Assembly: GCA_943330855.2 (NCBI GenBank)
Contig: CALQJI020000008.1
Span: 33,257 to 97,256, forward strand
Reading direction: 5' to 3'
Source: Klebsiella pneumoniae
Lineage (GTDB): Bacteria; Verrucomicrobiota; Verrucomicrobiia; Limisphaerales; SXTU01
DNA: 64,000 nucleotides
Part shown: positions 26,246 through 34,817 of the stretch, piece by piece
Numbering within the stretch: position 1 is the stretch's first letter
Layout: every line of letters begins with the position of its first letter
Translations under genes and position numbers: made by a program
Notes under the pieces: model-generated
Told to the model about the DNA's origin: nothing
The model's database searches: none
Seen by the model: only the letters and a program-made list of their open reading frames with translations

Positions 26246-27084
26246 CGACGGTGCCCAGTGACGCACCGCGTCGAACCACGAAGATACGAAAGACCACGAC
26301 CATGGCTGATTTTGACCTCGATAAGGCGCTGTCCACGCCACCGGACTGGTGGGACGCCCTCCGGCTTGCCGAGCAGAAGGCATCTACTACGTGCTTCTGT
26401 CCCGGAGGTGGCGGCGACTGGGAGCCGCTGGTGAAGCTCTGCCATTTGACCGACACGTTCGTGTTCGCGGACCTGTGCGCCGATGGCCATGAATCAGCCA
26501 CCTCCCTGCGCGTTTTCTTTGAACGCATCGCGGGCCAGCTTCGTGGAGAGCTGCGCTTCGTGGAGGCGCGGGAACTATCCTTGGGCACCGAGCTGTGCGA
26601 CTGGGAGCAATTCATGGGGCGGTTCCTAGATGAGCACTGCCCCGCCAGCGCTGCTGCTTACCGCGCAGCCGTCCAGCCGCTGGCGGAGCAGGAGCGCTGG
26701 GGAGTCGAGGCCCTGCTTCGGCATGGGGTCAATGAGGAAGGGCGGGACATCCGCGTGCTCTTCCTCCAAGGCGAGGCGCTGGCCTGCTATCAGGGCCTGT
26801 ATGCCATCCGGAAACTTGCGCCGCACGCGATGGTGCTCCCGCCTCAAGGCGGACGCCGCACCGTGCGCTCACAGCAACTGACGCTGGCCGGGCCGCTGGG
26901 AGCGGTGCTGCGCGCCGAGCCGCGCCCGACGCTGGTGTTGGCGGGGCAGGAGGACATGCGGACGCTGGCGGGAACGCCGTGGCCTCACTTGTGGCGCGAA
27001 CTGGGAGAATGGAACCGCGCTGTCTTCACGGCGTGGCGGCTCCCAGCGCACTGGTGGTTCGATGCTCGCCAAGTGTGGGTGTAA
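26242..27084 (+). CDS. Hypothetical protein, coupled to the MarR-like gene
   Basis: 280 residues from the ATG that overlaps the preceding stop; an internal ATG at 26302 (MADFDLDKAL) is an alternative. It is rich in Trp and Cys near the N-terminus (PDWWDALRL, TTCFCPGGGGDWEPLVKLCHLTDTFVFADLCADGHE) and ends LPAHWWFDARQVWV. Not recognised. No signal peptide or membrane helix. Coupling to the regulator gene suggests a ligand-sensing or effector role linked to the AAA+ operon. Confidence 0.6.
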   Translation: MTTVPSDAPRRTTKIRKTTTMADFDLDKALSTPPDWWDALRLAEQKASTTCFCPGGGGDWEPLVKLCHLTDTFVFADLCADGHESATSLRVFFERIAGQLRGELRFVEARELSLGTELCDWEQFMGRFLDEHCPASAAAYRAAVQPLAEQERWGVEALLRHGVNEEGRDIRVLFLQGEALACYQGLYAIRKLAPHAMVLPPQGGRRTVRSQQLTLAGPLGAVLRAEPRPTLVLAGQEDMRTLAGTPWPHLWRELGEWNRAVFTAWRLPAHWWFDARQVWV

Positions 27085-27136
27085 AATTGGCGGGCCGTGT
27101 GAGGATAAGCGAAAGGGCGGACTCCCGTGCCGGTTT

Positions 27137-27514
27137 TCAATAATCGTTGATTTTTCCGTGCATGACGCCGACGGCAAGATTCGGTGCGGAAAGTTCAAGT
27201 TGAATGGTCCCGTCTGAACACTCGTAATACCAATACGCCTGCTCGCCGACGGTTTGCGTCTTGGTCGGCTCCCCCATGACGCCCTTGAACTGGGCGGGTT
27301 GCAGGTTGTTGATGATGCCAAGCTGCGCGACCTGGCCATAACTGCCAGCGAGCTTGGCCCGCCACTCCGCTTTGGTAGGTTTCGGTGCCGTCGGTGAGCC
27401 ACCGCCACATCCTGACAGAAGACCAGTCCATCCAATGGCAAAGAAGAGGAGGAATATCATCACGCAGTTCGTCGTGACGTTCGGCGCGTTTGCTGGTTCG
27501 TTTGTTGTTTTCAT
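27137..27514 (-). CDS. Putative lipoprotein
   Basis: 125 residues. A hydrophobic segment (VMIFLLFFAIGWTGLLSGC) ends in the lipobox LSGC followed by GGG. The mature part has WRAKLAGSYGQVAQLGIINNLQPAQFKGVMGEPTKTQTVGEQAYWYYECSDGTIQLE, a small beta-rich shape seen in many short lipoproteins. Its ATG overlaps (ATGA) the stop of a 37-codon stretch that encodes a SHOCT domain, in frame after the ankyrin gene. Confidence 0.75.
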   Translation of the reverse strand: MKTTNEPANAPNVTTNCVMIFLLFFAIGWTGLLSGCGGGSPTAPKPTKAEWRAKLAGSYGQVAQLGIINNLQPAQFKGVMGEPTKTQTVGEQAYWYYECSDGTIQLELSAPNLAVGVMHGKINDY

Positions 27515-27624
27515 AAACCAAGAAGTTCCTTCGATTTCCGGCTGAAATCCGCCTCAGAAATCACACCATCGTCTTTCAACTTTGAGAGTGTGCGCAGCTG
27601 TGATCCTTGGAGTTGCGTGCGTGA
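27511..27624 (-). pseudogene. SHOCT domain coding stretch after, and in frame with, the ankyrin gene stop
   Basis: Directly after the TAA of the ankyrin gene (27625-27627) the same frame stays open for 37 codons and ends in a TGA that overlaps the lipoprotein start. The encoded piece QLRTLSKLKDDGVISEADF...KELLGL is a complete SHOCT (short C-terminal) domain, which normally sits at a protein C-terminus. There is no ATG or GTG before it. It may be a former C-terminus of the ankyrin protein cut off by a nonsense change, a readthrough extension, or the fragment of another gene. Confidence 0.55.
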
Positions 27625-30156
27625 TTACCGCTTGGCCGGGACTTCCTTGAGGGCTGAAATGATCTCCGTATTCTTGGTGAGACCAAGCGCGGACTTGCCT
27701 TGGCGGTTGACTTTGGAAACATCAGCACCCTTCTCAATGAGGCATTTGACCACTGGCAAATGTCCGCGCTGGACGGCGAGCATGAGCGCAGTGTTGCCGA
27801 TGGCGTCGGCAGTCTCGATTTCCGCACCACGTTCGAGGCATTTTCTCAAGCTGTTCGCAAGTCCTTGTCGGGCGCAATTTAGGAGCGCCAGATTCAGATC
27901 GGGAGTCTTGTTCGACCCTGGGTCGTTCTGGAGCAACAACTCAATGAACCGGTCCATCGCCTGTTCTGCTGCGGATGGCTCGGACGTGATTGGGGCAACG
28001 GAAGCGTTGAGCTTCGCTGCCCCGGCTGGTTGCCGTTTTGATGCCGCCTCGCCAGGGTTTCCACTGGCAGTGCGGGCCACTGATGGCTTGGTTGTTCCAC
28101 TAGTCCCAGCCTTTTCGATGAGGCTGGCAATTTCTGGGTTTATCTCCCGCAGACGGAAATCGCTCGCAAGTGCTGTTCCCCACTTGTCCTCGATGGTCGT
28201 ATCCGCACCATGCTCAAGCAGAAGCAGCACTGCGGGCTTGTTCCCGTTGTTGGCGGCGACCGCCAGGGGAGTCCTAAGTTCCGCGTTTTGCGCGTTGACC
28301 AGCGCTCCCTTATCGAGAAGGAGCTTTGCAATGGAAGTTTTGGTTTTGTAAGCCGCAATGTGCAGAGCGGTGTTGCCGAGCTTGTTGGTCGCCTCAAGTT
28401 TTGCACCATGACCGAGCAGCAACGCCGTTATCTCCGGGTGCTCCCTGTCCACGGCGATCATCAATGGCGTGAAGCCATTTAGCGAATGTCGTCCATTTAC
28501 GTCGGCACCAGCGACAAGCGCAGCTTTCGCACTGCCTACAACGCCGCGTTCGCTTGCCTCGAAAAGTTCCTCAAAAACCGACGGTCTCGTCGTGGGTTTC
28601 AGGAGTGCTTGGTCTGCCTCCTTGGTTTTGTTGGGCATCGGACGATTCGTCTGCTGCGGCACGACGTTCCCGCCTTGTGGTTTCGCGCCATCGGCCTTTA
28701 GCACCGCCACGACCTCCTGCTGCTTGAGGGCGGTGGCAAGGGCGAGCGGTGTCAACCCGTTGCCCGCTTTGGCATTCCTCTCTGCTCCTTTCGTGAGTAG
28801 TAATTGAGCGACCTCTTCATGTCCGTTCAGGGCGGCAAAGTGAAGCGCGGTGAATCCGTCGGTGTTGGCTGCTTTGCCGGTGACCGTCTGGTTCAGACTT
28901 GCGCCTGCGTCACAGAGCGCTTCAACAATGCTCGTTTTCCCGGTCATGGCGGCGAGAATGAGTGGGCTAAGTCCAACTTCGCTTTTTCCGTTCACGTCCG
29001 CACCAGCTGCAAGAGCGTCTTTCACCCCACGGATTTGTCCCTCTTGGATGGCTCCCATCAATTTCCCAAAAGCCATTGTTTGCTGGGCATTATTGGGAGC
29101 CGGGCCAGTCGACTTGGATTTGTTGGGAGGCGGGCTATTCGGCGGCTGCCCCTTGGGGATTCCCACTGCCTCTTTCGCCCCGGCGGCCTTCAGGATCGCT
29201 GCCATTTCCAGATCCTTCTTCTCAATCACCCTGTCCAACGGCGTAAAACCCTGCTCATCTTTAGCGTCCTTGTCGGCTCCCTTTTCGATCAGCAGTTGAA
29301 CCGACTCCACCCAGCCATTTACAGCAGCGAGGTGGAGAGCAGTCCACCCCTCCAGTGTTTTCCGGGGCTTAATCGCCCCTTTCGCCGTGACCGTTTGGTT
29401 GAGGTTCGCACCCGCTTCAGAAAGCACCTCAACAAGTTCTTTTTTCCCGGTGCCAGCGGCGTAGTGCAGCGGGGTAAGGCCATGCACTTCGTGCCGTCCA
29501 TTAACGTCAGCACCAGCCGCAAGAGCAGCTTTCGCGCTACGAACCGAACCTTCTTCAATCGCATCAAACAGCTCTTCAAAGGCCAACACCTTACGCGCTT
29601 TCCTGAAAGCTAGGTCAGCCTCCTCGACTTTGAGAAACGCAAAAAACTCATCAACAGTTCTCTGCTCGTTTGCAGAGCGTGTGGTTAAAAAAGTCTGCGC
29701 GATGTGGTTCAGCGTCCGCTGCACTTCTTGCACACCGACAGCGCGAACATAGAACTTGTCGTCCGGACCGAACGCAGCGAAGTCAGATTCAATTTTATCT
29801 CCGATGAAAATTCCGACGGTTTTAGCTCCGCCCGGCAGCCTCAGCATTTTGAAGGCGAAGTCACCTACGTCAGCCTTGAATGATTTGAGCTTCGCCTGTT
29901 TCTGATCCCACGAAATGGCCTTTGCCTTCTGTTGATCGACCGGACTGTCCGCCGCCTCCGCCATCTTTGGGAACGAAGTGACCGCGCCGATTACTAACAG
30001 CAAGGCCATCAGGTATGGGCGCGGGAACGCGCACGCCCAGCGCAGTCTGATTAAATCTTGAGAGGTAAGGTGAGCACCGCCGCCAAGAAGTGACGGGTTC
30101 TGCGCGCTCCCAGAAGAGTAGTGCGCAGTCACTCCGAATGTGTTCGTTTTTTCCAT
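27625..30156 (-). CDS. Large ankyrin-repeat protein, probably exported
   Basis: 843 residues from the ATG at 30156; an alternative ATG at 30009 (residue 50) gives a clean signal peptide (MALLLVIGAVTSFPKMAEA) and may be the true start. Residues about 60-200 are a non-repeat region (DQKQAKLKSFKADVGDFAFKMLRLPGGAKTVGIFIGDKI). At least ten ankyrin repeats follow in three blocks separated by Pro/Asn-rich linkers (for example EVHGLTPLHYAAGTGKKELVEVLSEAGA, NGFTPLMIAVDREHPEITALLLGHGA, DAIGNTALMLAVQRGHLPVVKCLIEKGADV). Ankyrin arrays bind proteins; the partner is unknown. Confidence 0.88.
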   Translation of the reverse strand: MEKTNTFGVTAHYSSGSAQNPSLLGGGAHLTSQDLIRLRWACAFPRPYLMALLLVIGAVTSFPKMAEAADSPVDQQKAKAISWDQKQAKLKSFKADVGDFAFKMLRLPGGAKTVGIFIGDKIESDFAAFGPDDKFYVRAVGVQEVQRTLNHIAQTFLTTRSANEQRTVDEFFAFLKVEEADLAFRKARKVLAFEELFDAIEEGSVRSAKAALAAGADVNGRHEVHGLTPLHYAAGTGKKELVEVLSEAGANLNQTVTAKGAIKPRKTLEGWTALHLAAVNGWVESVQLLIEKGADKDAKDEQGFTPLDRVIEKKDLEMAAILKAAGAKEAVGIPKGQPPNSPPPNKSKSTGPAPNNAQQTMAFGKLMGAIQEGQIRGVKDALAAGADVNGKSEVGLSPLILAAMTGKTSIVEALCDAGASLNQTVTGKAANTDGFTALHFAALNGHEEVAQLLLTKGAERNAKAGNGLTPLALATALKQQEVVAVLKADGAKPQGGNVVPQQTNRPMPNKTKEADQALLKPTTRPSVFEELFEASERGVVGSAKAALVAGADVNGRHSLNGFTPLMIAVDREHPEITALLLGHGAKLEATNKLGNTALHIAAYKTKTSIAKLLLDKGALVNAQNAELRTPLAVAANNGNKPAVLLLLEHGADTTIEDKWGTALASDFRLREINPEIASLIEKAGTSGTTKPSVARTASGNPGEAASKRQPAGAAKLNASVAPITSEPSAAEQAMDRFIELLLQNDPGSNKTPDLNLALLNCARQGLANSLRKCLERGAEIETADAIGNTALMLAVQRGHLPVVKCLIEKGADVSKVNRQGKSALGLTKNTEIISALKEVPAKR

Positions 30157-30197
30157 AAGTCATGCCGGTTACGACCGTGCTTGACGGTCTTCAAGAT

Positions 30198-30213
30198 GCT
30201 CCGAATTCGGAGC
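30198..30213. promoter_or_regulatory. Palindromic operator, distal copy
   Basis: GCTCCGAATTCGGAGC is a perfect 16-base palindrome between the divergent ankyrin and HTH genes. It shares the GCTCC-N6-GGAGC arms with 30244-30259. Confidence 0.65.
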
Positions 30214-30243
30214 TAGTCACAACCACCTCCGCACTACGGTCAA

Positions 30244-30259
30244 GCTCCAAAATCGGAGC
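30244..30259. promoter_or_regulatory. Palindromic operator abutting the HTH gene start
   Basis: GCTCCAAAATCGGAGC has the same five-base arms as the palindrome 46 bases upstream and ends on the base before the ATG of the HTH gene. Such a position suits autorepression by blocking transcription or initiation. Confidence 0.65.
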
Positions 30260-30490
30260 ATGGCCAACGTGCAAAACATCGTCGGGCCGCAGGTGCGGAA
30301 GCTGCGCTACCAGCAGGACATGACGCAGGCGGTGCTTGCTGCCCGCTGCGAGGTGCTCGGCCTGGACATGAGCCGGGCCACCCTCTCCAAGATCGAGGCC
30401 CAGCTCCGCTGCGTGACCGACAGCGAACTCCAGACCCTGGCCAAGGCGCTCAAGGTTCCCTTGCAGAAGCTCTATCCGCCGGAGAAGTAG
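30260..30490 (+). CDS. Small XRE/Cro-type HTH regulator
   Basis: 76 residues, a single helix-turn-helix domain: VGPQVRKLRYQQDMTQAVLAARCEVLGLDMSRATLSKIEAQLRCVTDSELQTLAKALKVPLQKLYP, the standard XRE layout. The start at 30260 directly follows one of two matching palindromes, which suggests autoregulation, and the divergent ankyrin gene may be under the same control. Its stop is 11 bases from the end of the convergent polymerase gene. Confidence 0.88.
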   Translation: MANVQNIVGPQVRKLRYQQDMTQAVLAARCEVLGLDMSRATLSKIEAQLRCVTDSELQTLAKALKVPLQKLYPPEK

Positions 30491-30500
30491 CGGACGACCG

Positions 30501-33500
30501 TCAGCTCTCCCTTGGTCTCCCCGCCCGATGCACGCGCAGGGAAAACCCACGCCCGTTCTCGAACGGCTCCACGGTCGCAGTCACTTCCAGCACGGGGTAG
30601 CGCACGGTGGCTAGGCCGTAGCTTCGATACGTGTCGGCGAACAGCTCCGTCTCCACCATGCCCGTCCGGTCCGCCAGCGTCAGAAACTTCATCGGCTCGC
30701 CCGTGACCTGGTGATGCGTGCGCTGCTCGATAATGAGGCCGCACATGACGACCTGCTGGCCGATGTGCTTGCCGAGTTGATTCACCGGGCAGTAGGTGTC
30801 CCACGCGACGTGGTCGTGGAGTTCGAGCGGATGGCCGCTGGCCGTGGAGTCGAGCAGCTCTGCCTCCCACTCAAGCCGCTGGCGGCGCGTCGGCTCCTGC
30901 AACGGCACCGCAGGCAGCCGGTCGGTCGCGGGCGGTGGCAGGAGCCAACCTTGCCCCGGCGCGGTGGTGCCACTGTCACCAAACGCGTGGTGCAGATGGC
31001 GAGACTCCCAGAACTGCGCGGTGCGCGTCTTGCCAAAAACGTCGAACGCACCGACCCGGATCATCGCCTCCAGCTCGTCGGGTGTCGGCAGCACGCGCCG
31101 GTAAAAGTCGGACATGGATGTGAACGCGCCCCGGCCATGCTCACCCAAGATGCGGGTGGTCGTGCGCTCGGTCAGTCCCTTCACGCGGGTCAGTGGCACA
31201 CGGATGGACTGGGCCTCGACCGAGAACTGCGGGCCGGGGCTGGTCACGCACGGCGGCAGCAGCTTGATGCCGAGCCGGTGGCATTCCAGCACATAGACCA
31301 GCGGGTGGTAGAAGCCCTTCCCGTTGGTCAGCACCCCCGCCATGAACTCGACCGGGTGGTAGCGCTTGAGCCACGCGCTCTGATACGCCTCGACCCCGTA
31401 GGCCGTGCTGTGCGCCTTGCAGAAAGAATATCCGCTGAAGCCCGTCACGAGCCGCCAGACCTCAACCGTCTTCTCGTCGTCGTGGCCGCGTGCCTTGGCA
31501 CAGGCAAAGAACTCATGGCGGATGGTCTCGATGGTTGGTGCCTTGTATTTGGACAGCGCCCGGCGCAGCACGTCCGCCCGGCCCGGTGGCAGCCCGGCGA
31601 ACGCCTCGCACAGTTGCAGGATGTGTTCCTCATACACGACCAGGCCGAAGGTGCTCTTGAGGCACGCCTCCAGCGACGGGTGCGGATATGTGACGGGTTC
31701 GAGTCCCTGATAACGCCGGGCGAAGGACTGCTTCTTGCCCTCGTTGGCCGCGCCGGGCCGGATGACGCTGACGATGGCCACGAGGCCGTCGATGTCGCGC
31801 ACGTTGCACTGGCGGCACAGCCCAATCATCGCCGGTGACTCGATGTGATGCACCGCCCGGCCTCCGCCAGAGGCCAGCATCTCCCACACGTTCGGGTCCT
31901 GCCACGGTTCGAGTCCGGCGAGATCAACCTCGATGCCACGACGGGCGAGCGACGCCTTGGCGTCCCGCATCGCGGCCAGACCGCCCTGCGCCAGCACGTC
32001 AATCTTCACCAGGCCGATGGCCTCGACCGCGTCCATGTCGAAGTGCGTGGTCGGGCGGCCCTTGTTCGAGGTGAAGGTCGGCGTCAGCTCCGTCATCGGC
32101 TGGCAGGAGAGCACCACGCCGCACGGGTGCATCTTCGGATAGCGCGGCATCCCATCGAGGAACTCGGCCATGAGCAGCGCCGTGCGGTAAGGCTCCTCAT
32201 CGAAGGGCAAGTCGCGGTTCTCCGGGCTGGCCTTGAGCATCTCTACCAAGCCCGTGCCCCCGCTGGGCGCTGGCTCGTTGGGCACCCAGCCCCCGCCAAA
32301 GCTCCAGGGGAAATGGTCGGTGAACTTGCGCACCTCCCGCTCCCCGACACCGAGCACCTTGGCGATTTCCGCAAAGGCACTGCGGGCCTGAAAGGTCGAG
32401 AAGCCGCCCACGACCGCCGCGTGCGTCGCGCCATACTTGGCGAAGATGAGGTCCACCACGTCGTCCTTCCGGTCGTGCGCGAAATCAATGTCTATGTCCG
32501 GGAGCTTGTTCAGCGCCATGCGCTCCTTGTTCAAGAACCGGCGGAAGTAGAGGTCGAAGCGGATGGGGCACACGTCCGAGATACCCAGGCAGTAGCACAC
32601 GAGCGAGTCCGCCGCGCTGCCACGGGTAATCCACTCGACGCCGTGCCGCCGACACGCTTGCAGGATGTCCCAGACGACGAGGAAGTAGGCCTCGTAGCCG
32701 ACCTCGGCGATGATGCCCAGCTCCTCGTCCACCTGCGCGTGCATGGCATCCGCCCGGTCGCGGTAACGGCGGCGCAGCCCACCCAGCACGAGCTTCCGCA
32801 GGTAGGCACGGGGCGTGGAGCCGTCTTCTGGCTTGAACGCCGGGAACTGTGGCGCACCCAGCGGCAACTCGAACGGGCAGCGCTCGGCCAGCTCCAGCGT
32901 ATTGGAGACGACTTCGGGGAAGTCACGGAACAGGCTCGTCATCTCCGCCGGGGTCCGCAGGTGGAAGTCACCATCGAGTAGTTTTCCCGGATGCGTCTGC
33001 CGCAGCAGCGTGCGCGTGCGGATGCTCTGGACGATGTTCCACTGCCAGCGGTCGTCACGCTCGGCGTAGTGGACAGGCAGCACAGCCACGCAGCGCGCAC
33101 CACTGGCCGCCTTCGCCTCCTCCAAGCTGGAGATGGCACGATAAAGCCGGTCGTCGAACACCGAGGCCAACCTTGTGTCCGCGCTGACGGCGAGCAGCCC
33201 GGCGTTGAGGCCAGCAAGCTGTGACAGCCGAAGGTGAACCTGGCGCGGCTCGGTGGGGTCGTCCTCGGACTCCGCGTGCGAGGTGGTCGTGGTGAGCAGG
33301 CGGCAGAGGTTGTGATAGCCCGTCGTGGTCTGGACGTAGAGCCGGGCGGGCTGGCCTTCCACCAGCACCGTCGCGCCGAGAATGGGCTTGATGCCTGCCT
33401 GCTTGGCCGCCTGCGTGAACTCCACCGCGCCGTGCAGGTTCCCGGTGTCCGTGAGCGCGATGGCGGACAGGCCGCGTCGCTTCGCCAGTGCCACGATGGC

Positions 33501-34811
33501 GTCCACCTTCAGCGTCGAGTTCAGAAACGAGTAGGCGCTGTGCACGCTCAACGGCACATAGCTGGTTGGCGTCGCCCGGCGCACCGGCACGCGCACGACC
33601 ACACGCGGCGCGCTCTGCTGCTCCAGGAACTTGGCCGTGTCCATCGGAGCATCGCGCAGCCGGAAGTCGTGGCCGCGCAACACCACGTCACGACCGCGTG
33701 CGCGGCGCAGTTCATCCACGATGCCCGCCAAGCGCCGCCGCGCCTCGTGCTGCTCCGCTGACCGTTCCAGCGCCAGCTCCGCACGGAAGAGGCCGTCATA
33801 CACATTGGACAGCTTCAGGGAGACCAGGCGCAGGCTGACGCGGCGCTTCCATGCCTGCCGGAAGAGCGTGTGGAGGCGACCATACAAATCCGTTTCAAGG
33901 TCGGTCGGTTCCAGCAGGCTCTCGCCGCATTGGTCTTCACCCATGTCGTTGTAGCGCACCTTCACTGTGAGCGTGCGGATGCTTTTGCCGTCCGACCGCA
34001 CCTTGGCCATCAGGTCGTCGGCCATGCGCCGCAGCACGGCCTCGGCAAACTCCTCGTCCGTGAGGTCCACCTCGAAGGTCTGCTGCTGGCTGTAGGACTT
34101 GGCCGGAGCACTCATCGGCAGCACCGGGCGCTCGTCAATGCCATCCGCGTGCGCCTTGAGCGCCGGGGCCATGTTGCCCACGAGCAGGTGGAGCATGTCG
34201 GTGGGCGTGGCCGCGACGTGGCGGATGCAGGCCAGCCCGGCGGCATCAAGCCGCTGTGCGGTCGCGGGGCCGACACCGGGCAGCCACTTGTTGGGGAGCG
34301 GATGAAGGAACCGGACTTCCAACCCGGCGGGCACCTCCCGGAACGCGGCAGGCTTGGACAGCTTGGAGGCAATCTGGCTGACGAGCTTGTTGCTGGCGAT
34401 GCCCTCGCTGACGACAATCTTGAGCGACTGGCGGATGGCCGTGCGGATGGTCTCGGCCACGTTCAGCGGCGGCTTACGAACCCCGCTCAGGTCGAAGTAG
34501 CCCTCGTCAATGCTGGCAATCTCCACGTCCGGCGTGAAGTCCTGTGCGTAGGAGAACATCCAGCGGGAGAAGTGCTCATACTTGTCGAAGTCACCGGGCA
34601 GGACGATGAGCTGGGGACAGAGCTTGCGCGCCCGCACGGTGGGCATGGGCGTGAAGACGCCGAACTTCCGGGCCTCGTAGCTGGCCGAGGCGATGATGCC
34701 GCGCTTCTCACCCCCGACCGCGACCGGCTTGCCACGCAGGCGCGTGTCCGACGCCTGTTCCACCGAGGCGAAGAACGCATCGGCATCGAGATGAACGATC
34801 ACGCGGGGCAC
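30501..34811 (-). CDS. Fused Y-family polymerase (DinB) and DnaE-type error-prone DNA polymerase
   Basis: 1436 residues in one unbroken frame. Residues 1-about 400 are a Y-family polymerase with all three catalytic acids (D9 in HLDADAFF; D102-E103 in SIDEGYFDL), a helix-hairpin-helix (LPGVGPATAQRLDAAG) and the little-finger region. From about 418 a complete C-family DnaE chain follows: a degenerate PHP domain (VPLSVHSAYSF, LTDTGNLHGAVEF, several metal-binding His absent), the palm with PDIDIDF at 771-777, a fingers region and a C-terminal OB domain (MCGLIIEQRTHHQVTGEPMKFLTLAD). Separate DinB/ImuB and DnaE2 proteins perform SOS translesion synthesis elsewhere; here both are one polypeptide, 6 bases after the lexA-family gene. 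Confidence 0.93.
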   Translation of the reverse strand: MPRVIVHLDADAFFASVEQASDTRLRGKPVAVGGEKRGIIASASYEARKFGVFTPMPTVRARKLCPQLIVLPGDFDKYEHFSRWMFSYAQDFTPDVEIASIDEGYFDLSGVRKPPLNVAETIRTAIRQSLKIVVSEGIASNKLVSQIASKLSKPAAFREVPAGLEVRFLHPLPNKWLPGVGPATAQRLDAAGLACIRHVAATPTDMLHLLVGNMAPALKAHADGIDERPVLPMSAPAKSYSQQQTFEVDLTDEEFAEAVLRRMADDLMAKVRSDGKSIRTLTVKVRYNDMGEDQCGESLLEPTDLETDLYGRLHTLFRQAWKRRVSLRLVSLKLSNVYDGLFRAELALERSAEQHEARRRLAGIVDELRRARGRDVVLRGHDFRLRDAPMDTAKFLEQQSAPRVVVRVPVRRATPTSYVPLSVHSAYSFLNSTLKVDAIVALAKRRGLSAIALTDTGNLHGAVEFTQAAKQAGIKPILGATVLVEGQPARLYVQTTTGYHNLCRLLTTTTSHAESEDDPTEPRQVHLRLSQLAGLNAGLLAVSADTRLASVFDDRLYRAISSLEEAKAASGARCVAVLPVHYAERDDRWQWNIVQSIRTRTLLRQTHPGKLLDGDFHLRTPAEMTSLFRDFPEVVSNTLELAERCPFELPLGAPQFPAFKPEDGSTPRAYLRKLVLGGLRRRYRDRADAMHAQVDEELGIIAEVGYEAYFLVVWDILQACRRHGVEWITRGSAADSLVCYCLGISDVCPIRFDLYFRRFLNKERMALNKLPDIDIDFAHDRKDDVVDLIFAKYGATHAAVVGGFSTFQARSAFAEIAKVLGVGEREVRKFTDHFPWSFGGGWVPNEPAPSGGTGLVEMLKASPENRDLPFDEEPYRTALLMAEFLDGMPRYPKMHPCGVVLSCQPMTELTPTFTSNKGRPTTHFDMDAVEAIGLVKIDVLAQGGLAAMRDAKASLARRGIEVDLAGLEPWQDPNVWEMLASGGGRAVHHIESPAMIGLCRQCNVRDIDGLVAIVSVIRPGAANEGKKQSFARRYQGLEPVTYPHPSLEACLKSTFGLVVYEEHILQLCEAFAGLPPGRADVLRRALSKYKAPTIETIRHEFFACAKARGHDDEKTVEVWRLVTGFSGYSFCKAHSTAYGVEAYQSAWLKRYHPVEFMAGVLTNGKGFYHPLVYVLECHRLGIKLLPPCVTSPGPQFSVEAQSIRVPLTRVKGLTERTTTRILGEHGRGAFTSMSDFYRRVLPTPDELEAMIRVGAFDVFGKTRTAQFWESRHLHHAFGDSGTTAPGQGWLLPPPATDRLPAVPLQEPTRRQRLEWEAELLDSTASGHPLELHDHVAWDTYCPVNQLGKHIGQQVVMCGLIIEQRTHHQVTGEPMKFLTLADRTGMVETELFADTYRSYGLATVRYPVLEVTATVEPFENGRGFSLRVHRAGRPRES

Positions 34812-34817
34812 TGGGAG

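Noticed and set aside
31680..31700. GGGTTCGAGTCCC resembling a tRNA T-loop
   Set aside because: It lies inside the polymerase gene coding frame and no acceptor stem, D-loop or anticodon arm can be drawn around it.
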